Shown here in pieces: positions 23,401-32,780 of a DNA stretch of 38,691 bases. The notes under the pieces are model-generated. The model was not told the DNA's origin, did no database searches, and worked only from the letters and a program-made list of their open reading frames with translations. A program made the position numbers and the translations under genes. The DNA comes from Amphimedon queenslandica (Eukaryota; Porifera; Demospongiae; Haplosclerida; Niphatidae), in contig NW_003546510.1 of the NCBI RefSeq assembly GCF_000090795.2, positions 60,128 through 98,818 on the forward strand, written 5' to 3'. Each line of letters begins with the position of its first letter. Positions within the stretch are counted from its first letter, which is position 1.

Positions 23401-24423
23401 GTAATAGTTTCTTTATTGAAGCAGATCGTTCGTTCTACATTCCCAGCATGCGTCCTTCAAAAGCAACCAATGGTCCTCAGTTTTATTCTCTCTACCTCCA
23501 GTACACATCATGTGTACCTGGGAATATTCAAGTTCTTTTGAGTCGTCATTTCCTCAAATACAGCAATTGCTCTCTTGTTCCTTGCCTACACATCAATACT
23601 TCGATCATCAGGATACATCACAGTAAAGAGAAGCACGTTGATGTTACCATAATTGACCATAAAGATATTGTGGAGCTGAGATTGGAACACGGTCGTTTTG
23701 CAGAAGCATACAAAACAGCTTTCCCATTGGTAGTCAAAGCATGCACTGCTGCCATGGAAGATGTCAAGAAGTCGGTCGATGATTTAACGTATTATTTTTT
23801 GTTGCGTTGTACTAAGAGTGATGATCACCAGTTCATCTATCAGTATCACAGAATGGAAAATGACAAGAACACTTCATGCAAAAAATGCAGTGAAGTTGAG
23901 CCCAGTGATTCTTATCCCGTTTCCTTGCGGGAACATTGGGAATCATCTGTTTCTAAAATGGTATAAGCATTTTAAGAGTCTTATTCTTTTATAATGTATA
24001 TTTAATTTATAGCTTATTGAAAGTGATGGAAAAGAATTAGGGACAACGAAAGGTATTTATGATGTTATGGTAGTTCCTGTCGTGGTATAACGACAGTTAT
24101 CAAATCAATGTTTGCTCCCAAATATATATAACTTATGAAAAATACACAATGCTATTAATTGTGAAACTGAATATTAATAATGTATTTTTTCAGATTCCTT
24201 GGAGCTGGCTAGTCTTGCAGTAAAGCTATCTGAAGAGTTTGTAGATGATGAGAGTCAGTTGAGTTTGTTGAGACAGTTAAAAGTAGAACGAGAAATTTGG
24301 GATGATATTAAAGTCAAGACTGGTGGTGGGTGGATGGCATTTGCGGTGTTGCTTGATCAGTGGATGAAGAGGCACAAAAAATCGAAGGATGAACTTCTGA
24401 AAGAGCTCCATATATTTTTATAA
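20426..24423 (+). CDS. A3: Roc-COR-like pseudo-NTPase with C-terminal Death domain
   Basis: Exons 20426..20530, 21638..21986, 22036..23960, 24013..24052 and 24194..24423 join to 882 residues without a break. The order is as in A1: acidic leader with SCTMNRLIYDE, NTPase-like domain, COR-like block, Cys-rich segment (CKKC), Death domain. The Walker A position reads GLSPKGKA, so the GK pair is present but Ser/Thr is Ala; the DVG position is NIG. The COR block (GLPVRWVFLRSLLQALNVS to LLDIERFTDCLDKVF) is nearly identical in DNA to A1 and A2. Introns 3 and 4 also resemble those of A1, which points to recent duplication or conversion. Intron 1 is 1.1 kb because of two mobile elements. Likely expressed; function is inferred from architecture only. 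Confidence 0.75.
20580..20939. mobile_element. MITE with internal gagcataat repeats in A3 intron 1
   Basis: The ends TTGGCGGATTATGC and the exact inverse bound 360 bases. The interior repeats gagcataata about eight times. There is no coding capacity. The insertion is absent from the matching introns of A1 and A2. Confidence 0.7.
20994..21576. mobile_element. TIR element carrying a RecQ-like helicase fragment
   Basis: Inverted ends of about 73 bases start AGTCAGGCGG and contain cggagagtcaggttcagtac. Flanks are gctagct repeats, so a target duplication cannot be read. The interior has an open frame from 21101 with LKEEQLAAIKAFLEGRDVF and VLPTGYGKSLCY, the Q-like and Walker A motifs of RecQ-type helicases. 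The frame then becomes unrelated (from about 21330) and has no DEAD/H motif. It is therefore a deleted derivative of a helicase-bearing transposon, or a captured fragment. I do not assign a superfamily. Confidence 0.7.
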
Positions 24424-24953
24424 TTATTTTTAATAATAATTCTTTTTAAAAATTATTTTTTGTTTTGCTTATTATCATAATTAGATTATCAAATTATTAT
24501 TAGTGGGCGTATTTGTAAATAATGGGCGTAGATCTAATAAGTAATAATCCACAAAGACGAGGTGAACTTGATAAGATGACATCTAAAAACCCACATAAGA
24601 AGTAGGCAAAACTTTAAGATTTTGCAAGTTTTCATGTTCTGCCTACGCTTACATCTTTTGTAGAGACGAAGCTAAATCCAGTGACGAATTATCTGGTGAC
24701 AATGTATCTTCTTTCTATGAACCGCAAGAACCAGAAGAGACCAGTCCCTCTGACAATGACAGTAAACCTGAATTTGTTCCCGGGGGCTTTGGTTCATACC
24801 AAGATGATAGTGAATTTGCTGGTACTCTTGATGATATTCCCGTTACACTGGAGGTTAAACTCCTAGCAAGGCCACTTGGTAAGTTATGAATTAATAAGAT
24901 TTTAAATGATTTGCTCAAAATTTTGACAAAATACCATGCAGCTACATGTATAA

Positions 24954-25154
24954 TATACCGTATAGCATAAATTTTCGTGGCCCAAAATTTTCATAGGTTT
25001 CATGTTTTTTCAAACCCACGAAATTAAAATCTGCAAAAATCGATTCTATATGGTTTAAGATGGCCGAAATGTAGAAGACCACAAAAATTAAAGCCACAAA
25101 ATTGATTTTCAGGCAGAAATTTTGGGCCATGAAAATTTTCCACTATACGGTATA
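24954..25154. mobile_element. MITE in B2 intron 2
   Basis: Ends are tataccgtatag and its inverse, with a further inner pairing of ttttcgtggcccaaaatttt against aaattttgggccatgaaaat. The outer TA may be the target duplication. About 200 bases, non-coding. Confidence 0.65.
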
Positions 25155-25890
25155 GGGTATTATTCAAAAATTTTGGAGAAAAAAATTTTCCATTTTCATA
25201 CTTTTTAATACATAATGATGCCTGTTTTTGTGCTGTATGGAAATTTTAAGCTAATTCCAGCCAAAATTAGATTTTTACGAATTTTTAAAGTTGCTCAAAA
25301 ATGGGCCGAAGCCCAGTTTACTATAGTACAGAGACATTGGCAAAATTTCTTCAAAAATGACTAGGAGGAAATTCTTCATTCTGAACAAGTGTGACCTAAT
25401 TAACCACTTGTCATAACTATGCCTCCATGAATATGTTTAAAGCAGATAAACACCTCCTATGAGGTGTTTCTGGAATTTGTATAGGCTTCGCCCTCAGTTT
25501 CCAACTCCCATAGGAGGTGTTTATCCATTATGTACATGTATTTTATGTAGCAAGTTTGAGCTGATTCCGACCAAAATTAAATTTTTGACAAATTTTTAAA
25601 ATTACTCAAAATTGGCAGTACTATAGTACAAGGTTTTTGACAAATTTTTTGATTCATATACATGTTGTGTAGCAAGTTTGAGCTTATTCTGATCAAAATA
25701 GGAGTTTTTATGATTTTTTAAAGTTGCTCCGAAGTCCCTGTACTATAGTACAGGGTCAGCCAATTTTTCCAAAAGAAAAATGAAGTTTATTGTTTTTTTT
25801 TCTGGTATAGATAGATGTTTTTAAGTTGTGTAACTGATTCCAATCAAAATTTGATTTTTATGAATATTTAAAGTTGCTTCAGGAGCCATG
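25155..25890. repeat. Copies of the AT-rich repeat in B2 intron 2, with a hairpin
   Basis: At least four units of the agtttgagctgattcc-accaaaatta-gctcaaaaa family occur here, interrupted by a 17-bp inverted repeat (gataaacacctcctatg at 25445..25461, its exact inverse at 25509..25525). One unit carries the perfect 20-base palindrome ccctgtactatagtacaggg at 25736..25755. The cataactatg-ctccatgaatatgtttaaa tract near 25412 recurs at about 28569. Confidence 0.6.
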
Positions 25891-28351
25891 TATTGTGCTT
25901 TTTAGCTCATCTAGCATGTTTTGTGGGGAACCCTGCATTTCCCCTCTAGTTTCACTTTTTTGTTTAACTCTTTTTTAATTATTTTTAGATGAGGAGATTT
26001 CGTATGATGTTTTTTGGAGACTCATTCTCAATGAAAAAGTTCCAGTGACAACAAGTCTTGTAGCAGTGATGGGTTTACCTAGTTCTGGAAAGACAGCAGT
26101 TTTAGAATCTATTCTGAGGCAAAAAGTAAAAGTGAAAGATGGAGCAAAAATTGATCATTACTTTGAAAGAAAGAAAAATGAACAGTGTCTGTCAATATAT
26201 GAGCTGTGTGCTCTTGGCAGTTCACGGCATAACATGTATGCCTGGTCCTTTGCCACCAAGCGCTATGGAGCAATATTTTCAATTCTTTGTGGTCTCATTC
26301 GTCAGTACCCAATCATATCAAGAATTGTGTTTAAACTCAGAAATCGAAAGCCAGATTCTGTCATTGACCAACATGTTCAATGGTTGATGGCTAATATTCA
26401 AGATTTATTTAAGAAAATTGAAGATGACTCGGACAAACTCACCCTCATTCAAGAAGGCGTTTCTCTTATTAACGTAATGGATGTTGGCGTCAACAAAGCT
26501 CTTTACGACTTTTTATCTATGATGCTGCTCTCTTGCGGCAGACACATTCGTCTTGCTTTCTTTTCATTGAATAGAGATGGGCCTAACCTTGGTGAGAAAC
26601 CCGACCTACCATCTCAACGTTATGGAGAAAGAAGAGATGATGTATTAGTTATGCAGCAAAGGTCACGACTCACATATCTCCTCCATTTTGCTACGGTTGG
26701 TTACACCACAAAAGACCAGCATGAACAAGAAACAGAGAATGCTACTGTTATGATAGCAACAAGGAAAAGTCCAGCAACAGGAAGCACACCTTCACTGGAT
26801 CAAGCCAAAGAGGAAATAATTGAGCAAGCAAGATCAAGAGGTGTAGACCAGTTTCTAAAGAACTGGATAGTAATTGATATTGATGACAACCAATCCATTA
26901 ATAAAGAATTTGGTCAGAGGATGGAAGATATTATCAAGAACAAATATGAGCAGCTCACAATACAGCTCCCCCTTCGATGGATATTTTTGAGGAGTCTTGT
27001 CGTGTCACTGGACAGTACTGAAACAAAGGCAATTATCCTGTCCAAGAAATATATCATAGAAATGGCAGAAAAGCTGAATATGAGAGAGGACGAAGTCGAA
27101 AATTTTCTAAAAACATTCACAGATTTTGGCAGCATCCTCTACATGCCTCAGTATGAGGATATTAAAGATATTGTCATTGTCAATATTTGGGAGTTCACTC
27201 AGTACCTGAACAAACTTTACTATCCTCAGAAAAGGGAATCATATGCTACCAATTTGCTAAAGTATGGAATCATATCACAATCATCCATAAAGAGAATCTT
27301 CTACAAGTATCCTGTTGTATTTGCTGAAAATTTTATGAAAGTTCTTACGACTATTGCAATGGCCTCAAAAATCAAAAGTGGTCAGTCTATTCTCATTGAT
27401 GAGAACCCTCTTTGGCCTGAAGTGCACTATTATTTACCACTAGCAAGAATTCGTGAAGTGTACACACCATCAGAAGAAGAGAATGATTATCTTTCATTGA
27501 GATAGAGAGTGTCAACTTCCCAGCCAATGTACAAGCTGGCATTAGCAATGCCATTATGAATAATAATGATGATGCTGTTCTTATTGCTACAGACTACAGC
27601 AATGTCTCACAATTTCAATTCCGATCTGAAAGTGGTCCTCCTATTGAAATAGAGATGATATACAAAGGAAGCAAGACAAGATTAAGAATAATGAACAGCT
27701 CCAATGACATTGTCACATCTCCAGCAGCAGTTGAAGCATGTTACAAAGTAATCACTGCTTCATGTCGATGTCTTGAAGGGAAAATTAATACGATACGTGA
27801 CCTCAAATACAGTCTTGCTGTGCCTTGCTGTGAGTCTCCTGATAGATGTCATTATCTCTACTACAATTGTGAGCCTCAACTTTGTGATGCTTGTTCAGCT
27901 GAAAATAATGTCAGATTATGCTGGAGTAAAGCAGCAAATAAGGTAATTAGCAACACCAGAATTAGATCTATACACTCATTTTTCATTAACCTTAATATTC
28001 ATGCTTTGTTAATTTATGTAGTGTGAAAAATTAAAGAAAGATGATGGAGCAAGATTAAAAGAAACTTGTCGTACAGATATTCCACTTACATTACAAGACA
28101 TTGCTGGTCTCGTTACTGATGAGTATGATTTTGATGCCTTGAAAGAAGCACTTAACATCAAAGATGTTTTGCTTCCTGATCCAGAAGATAGTGAGCGCAA
28201 AAAGAAGGCAATGATGCTGATGCTCCTACATTGGGAAAATCAGCAGGCAAAAACACCAACTAAGCATGCACTAAAAACTATATTAGAAAGTAGTGGATTT
28301 GCTCATATTGCCAATAAACTGGATACTGAAATGAAAAGTGATGTATATTAA

Positions 28352-28694
28352 CTCAAATAATTACAATACCATATCTATACTGTTATACTATATCTATACT
28401 GTTTCTACATTATTGCTAGACTATGTGTTGGATTAATTTTAATAGTAATTATTGATAGATAGACTTGTTATTATTTTTATTGATAAATAGACTTGTTATT
28501 ATTTTAAACCATTCATGAATAATTCTGTTTGATGTTAATGATATGAATGCTATGGAGAATACCAATTGTCATAACTATGTCTTCATGAATATGTTTAAAC
28601 AGATAAACACCTTAAGAATATTAAAAAAGTTGAGTAAGCTGTAAAATACTCCTTTGAGCCCCGCCTATGTAGACAGCCACGCCTTGTCGCCTTT
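28352..28694. other. Spacer between B2 and B3
   Basis: AT-rich, with short tandem-like duplications (ctatatctatactgt, and gatagacttgttattatttt twice near 28455-28505). It also has a partial copy of the cataactatg-ttcatgaatatgttt tract found in B2 intron 2. No gene seen. Confidence 0.5.
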
Positions 28695-31600
28695 ATGGAG
28701 AGGGAAGACCGAAGAGACAACATAACAAGGTGACCTTTTACTAGCTTTTACTCCGTGCAAAATAATAATGGTTTTATTTATAGCATAAAAGCTGAGCCTG
28801 TATCTGGAGACAGCATACATGTAGATGTTGTTGACAGTGTCCGGGCACCAACAGGACAGGATCACAAACATGAAGCTGATTCTGATCCTCTCTCCTATCA
28901 ACAAAACCCCTCGTAGAATCCCACTCCATTTGATGCCAATGCTGGAATAGGAGCCAGACAGTCCGATGCTGATCTCTGTACTGGCTATGAGAGTTTTGAT
29001 TATGAAACTAAGAGCTTTTGTGGTACTTTGGTTGAGGATATTATCATATCACTTGACGTACACTCACAAGATGCAGAAAGTAAGTTTGAAACAACTTATG
29101 ATTGTTTTGTGAGTATAAAATTGTTCTCCCCCTTTTTGTGTTAATCGTAAAACTGTAATCAATTTTGTGTCTCATTTTTAAACTTGACTTGGTTCCAAAA
29201 TGCATGTAAATCATTTTATCCAATATTCCATTGTTATAGTAATCACTCAAAGAAAGTTTTGGGATGTCATCCTTCATCAGAAAATTCCAGTGACCACATG
29301 CCTAGTAGCCTTCATGGGTCTACCTTGCACTGGAAAGACGACAGCCATAGAGGGGATGCTTAAAGAGTTTATAAAGCTAAAAGAAGGGTTAACATTTAGC
29401 TTTGACGACTACATGAAAAGAAAAAGAAACAACGAGTGTCTCTCAATCTACGAGTTGTGCGTGCTTGGTGGCTTGCCACATGACGAGTATGCATGGTCCT
29501 TTGCCACTAATCGCTATGGTGCAATTAATTCGATCATTTGCTCTCTTGCACGTCAGTATTCTTCAATTACTGAAGCTGTTTTTGAGTTAACTAAGAAAAA
29601 GCCAGAATCATTCGTTGATAAGCACGTTCAATGGCTGATGGAGGAGGTCAGCAATCACTTGGGAAAGATCAAAGAGGAAAGAATGAAGCTGTCACTCATT
29701 CAAGATGGTATCTCGCTCATCAATGTCATGGATGTTGGGGTCAATAAAGCTATTTATGATTTTCTGTCGATAATGTTATTGTCTTGCAAGAGACATTTTC
29801 GTGTTGCTTTCTTCTCATTGGATAGAGATGCTCCTCACCTTAAAGAGGTTCCTGATTTATCTCATAGCCGTTATGACAAGTGTAATGATAGCAAAATAGT
29901 TATGAGAGAAAGGTCTCGACTTTCATATCTCCTCCATTTTGGTACTCTTGGTTATAAGAAAAATGATCCTGACGCCATTGATGCATGCAACACAGTAATG
30001 GTTGCTACAAAAGAAGGAAGCACTTTCTCTGATGCTGTCACTGCGCCTGAAGAAGACTCTGTAAAAGAAGCAAAGCAAGCAATATTAAAGGAAGCAGAGA
30101 ATGAAGGTGTTGACAAGTTCCTGAAGGAATGGGAGCTTGTTAATTTGAGGGATACAGGTACCTTAAAGAGCCTTGGTAAGACTCTTCAGGATATCATTAA
30201 AAAGGTCGATCAGTACAAACTTGACCTTCCTCTTTGTTGGATCATATTGCGTAGTCTCGTTTCGTCACTAAACCCACAATCTTCCCATCAGCCCAATTCA
30301 AAAGCTATTATTATGCATAAAGATTTTATAATCAGAGAAGCCGCTCATCTGAATATGAATCTAAAAGATGTGGAAGATTTTCTCGTTGCCTTCACTGAGT
30401 TTGGTAGCATTCTATACATGCCTCAATTTGAAGATATCAAGCATCTGGTCATTGTCGATATTTATGGATTCACTCAGTTACTTGACAAATTGTTCTATCC
30501 TCCTAATCCTGAGGCACCAGATGCCAAGCGTCTATTGAAGTATGGTATCATTTCACTCCAGTCTATTCAGGCATTGTTAGGCATTGATGTTGTGAACAGT
30601 TTAATGGAAATACTGACATCATTTGTAATGGTTGCTAAAATAAAGAGTGAGAAATCTATTCTCATTGATGATGCACCCCTTGAGCCTGGTGTGTACTACT
30701 ATATTCCTTCAGCTAAAAGTGGTGATAACTACANCCCATCGGAGAATGATGATGATTGTGCTTTCCTTGAAGTAGCGAGCGTTAACTTTCCGGCTAATTT
30801 TCAAGCATGCATCAGTCAAGGAGTAATGAAGGAGAATGACGATGTTCTTCTTTGTCCCATTGAATATTCAAACGTCACAAAATTTGAGTTTCAATCTAAG
30901 GGCAGTACTCCTGGTGTTCGAATTGACTTGATTTATGAAGGACAGAAATCCAGGCTCCTAGTATGACACAATATTAACGCCACCACATTTGAGTCTGTAG
31001 TTGATGCGTGTACAAAAGTTTTTTATGCTTTCTGTCACTGCTTGGGTAGAAGAGCTAATACAATTCGAGACTTGAGACACGAAGTTACAATTCCATGTGG
31101 CCATAAGAAGGGTAAACGACACACACTCTACTGCAATAAAGAGCTTGAGGAATGTACCTGTTTAGAGGCAATCGATCAAAATAGCTTTAGATCATGCTGG
31201 GTTGAAGCAGCGAAAAAGGTAGATATACAATGTACTATACCTATGTTTATAATTGGTATTTTTTGCTTTTAGTGTAGAGAATTGAAGCACAGTGCTGATA
31301 AGATAGCTGAGAATGGTAATCAATATTTCCTGTATCAAAAATGGCCAAAATTGACAGGAGAAAATTCTCCATTTTTATAATTTTTATGATACATATACAT
31401 GTTCTAATTTTGTGTAGAAAGTTTGAGCTGATTCTAATTACAATTGGATTTTTAATGAATTTTTAAAGGTACTCAAAAATCAGGCAAAAGACACGGTACT
31501 ATAGTACAGGGTATTTCATCAAAAATGGCCAAAATTTACTAGGAGAGAATTCTTTATTTTTATAATTGAGACAGTTTAAGTTGATTCTGATCAAAATTAA

Positions 31601-32028
31601 TTTTTTATGAATTTTTAAGTTCCTCAAAAATTGGACCAAGGACCCTGTACTATTATACTACAGGGTATTTAACTTTCTATTCTATACAACATTAGAACAT
31701 GTAAATGTATGCGCATCAAAAAAATTTAAATCGAGAATTGCCTCATAGTCACGTTTGACTAATAATTGTGCACATTAATTTTATTAATTTCCCTATAGGT
31801 GATCCAATAGGATCTAACACAATTATTGAAGTTGGAGAATGGCTTGAAAAATCTGATATAGATGTATCTAGACTTGCTAAAGTACTACAAATCGAAGCAC
31901 CTCCGGATCTTAGTGACAAAAAGAAAGCTGCCATGATAATCCTGTTGGCTTGGGAGAAGAAATGTGTTAACGCTTCTCTTCTGGAAGAAAAATTGGAGGA
32001 AATAGGAATGCCACGACCCCACAAGTAG
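28695..32028 (+). pseudogene. B3: Roc-COR-like NTPase/Death gene with two in-frame stops
   Basis: Exons 28695..28729, 28784..29079, 29240..31218, 31273..31315 and 31799..32028 total 861 codons with no frameshift. TAG stands in frame at 28914 in the leader and TGA at 30964 in the C-terminal part of exon 3. Between them everything is conserved: FMGLPCTGKTT (Walker A), INVMDVGVNKAIYDFL, LPLCWIILRSL, the COR block, YYIPSA. After the TGA, RANTIRDL and a Cys/His-rich segment (IPCGHKKGKRH, CTC) continue in frame. The Death exon has IILLAWEKK. An N at 30734 affects one residue. The copy is the most diverged of the B group. Exon 1 and the 28914 stop depend on my choice of splice sites, although phases agree; the TGA at 30964 does not. 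Confidence 0.7.
31325..31690. repeat. Copies of the AT-rich repeat in B3 intron 4
   Basis: Two units with agtttgagctgattctaat, gtactcaaaaatcagg and ggtactatagtacagggta. The second unit has a broken version of the palindrome (accctgtactattatactac). Confidence 0.6.
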
Positions 32029-32382
32029 CACTCTACTAAATTATAGTATAAACTCATGTATGTGTGTGAACTGAAAAATAGATACAGGTTTAATTTATAG
32101 AGCAATTTTCAATTTTTAATGACATTTTTATAGCAACCATTAAAGTTATCTGGGTTACGACTGATTATACTGTGAATAAACAACACCTATGGAGATAATA
32201 ATAATAATGATTGAGTTAATGGATGCATGTTTTGTAGCAAAACACAACAGTTTCTCATATAGCAGTAGCAGATGCAAGATCCCTAGAAACCAACTTTTAA
32301 ATTGATCAATACTTATGCATACTAATGAAAATGTTTTTACGTAGTACATGCATGTATGATATTGTTATTTATATTTTTATAG
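32029..32382. other. Spacer between B3 and the orphan Death exon
   Basis: AT-rich sequence with an ataataataat run near 32195. No coding region, and no upstream exons of the orphan copy, could be recognised. Confidence 0.5.
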
Positions 32383-32608
32383 ATTCTTTCAAGGCCTCCA
32401 AGTTAGCCAATCTTGTAGTTAAGTTGTCAGAAAGGATTGTGCATGACAAAAGTCAACTGAAGCTGTTGAATATTATTGCAAACAAAAAAAGGAAGTTTGG
32501 GATAATATAAAAGTGAAGAATGATGGATTGGTAGCATTCCTAATGTTGCTGATGCACTGGATAGGGAACTGCAAGGGATTAAAGACTGAGCTTGAAGTGC
32601 GCCTTTAA
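32383..32608 (+). pseudogene. Orphan type A Death-domain exon with frameshift
   Basis: After a tttttatag acceptor the frame reads SFKASKLANLVVKLSERIV. Two extra bases in the attattgcaaacaaaaaaagg tract, relative to the exon at 12494, shift the frame and produce TAA. Downstream sequence still matches (aagtttgggataat, ttgctgatgcactggatagg). There are no other exons of its gene nearby. It directly precedes B4, just as the Death exon at 12494 precedes B1. Confidence 0.75.
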
Positions 32609-32780
32609 AGCTTTACATATTTACAATAAAAATTCTTTTAATTCATTGATTTTAGGCTGCTTTATTTATTTATTTCCTGTATTTACGTTATTAATGTGTT
32701 GGGTGTGGAAATCTAAATCATTAATTCATTAATTTAGTTATTTTGTTTTCATGTTTTGACTTTTGGGAAAGAATCAATCA

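Larger units (their letters stand above)
24576..28351 (+). pseudogene. B2: Roc-COR-like NTPase/Death gene with a one-base frameshift
   Basis: Exons 24576..24601, 24664..24878, 25989..27942 and 28022..28351. The leader ends GTLDDIPVTLEVKLLARPL, and exon 3 has VAVMGLPSSGKTAVLES (Walker A) and [16 protein letters not shown]. The COR block, YYLPLA and Cys-rich part (CCESPDRCH, CDAC) follow the B1 plan. At about 27489 one G is missing compared with B1 and B4 (gattat-ctttcattgag), which ends the frame at 27505; the rest continues in the other frame. All exons sum to one base short of a multiple of three, so this is the only break I find. The last two exons of other copies are one here: the linker and Death domain read straight through. 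This may be a real pseudogene, a null allele or a base-call error. Confidence 0.75.

Noticed and set aside
29044..29277. Minus-strand 77-codon open frame near the B3 intron
   Set aside because: Lies across intron and exon 3 start of B3 on the opposite strand; no homology pattern.
30964..30966. Selenocysteine or readthrough at the TGA in B3
   Set aside because: No selenocysteine-insertion structure could be recognised and the residue is not a Cys in other B copies; a second stop (TAG) upstream makes decay more likely.
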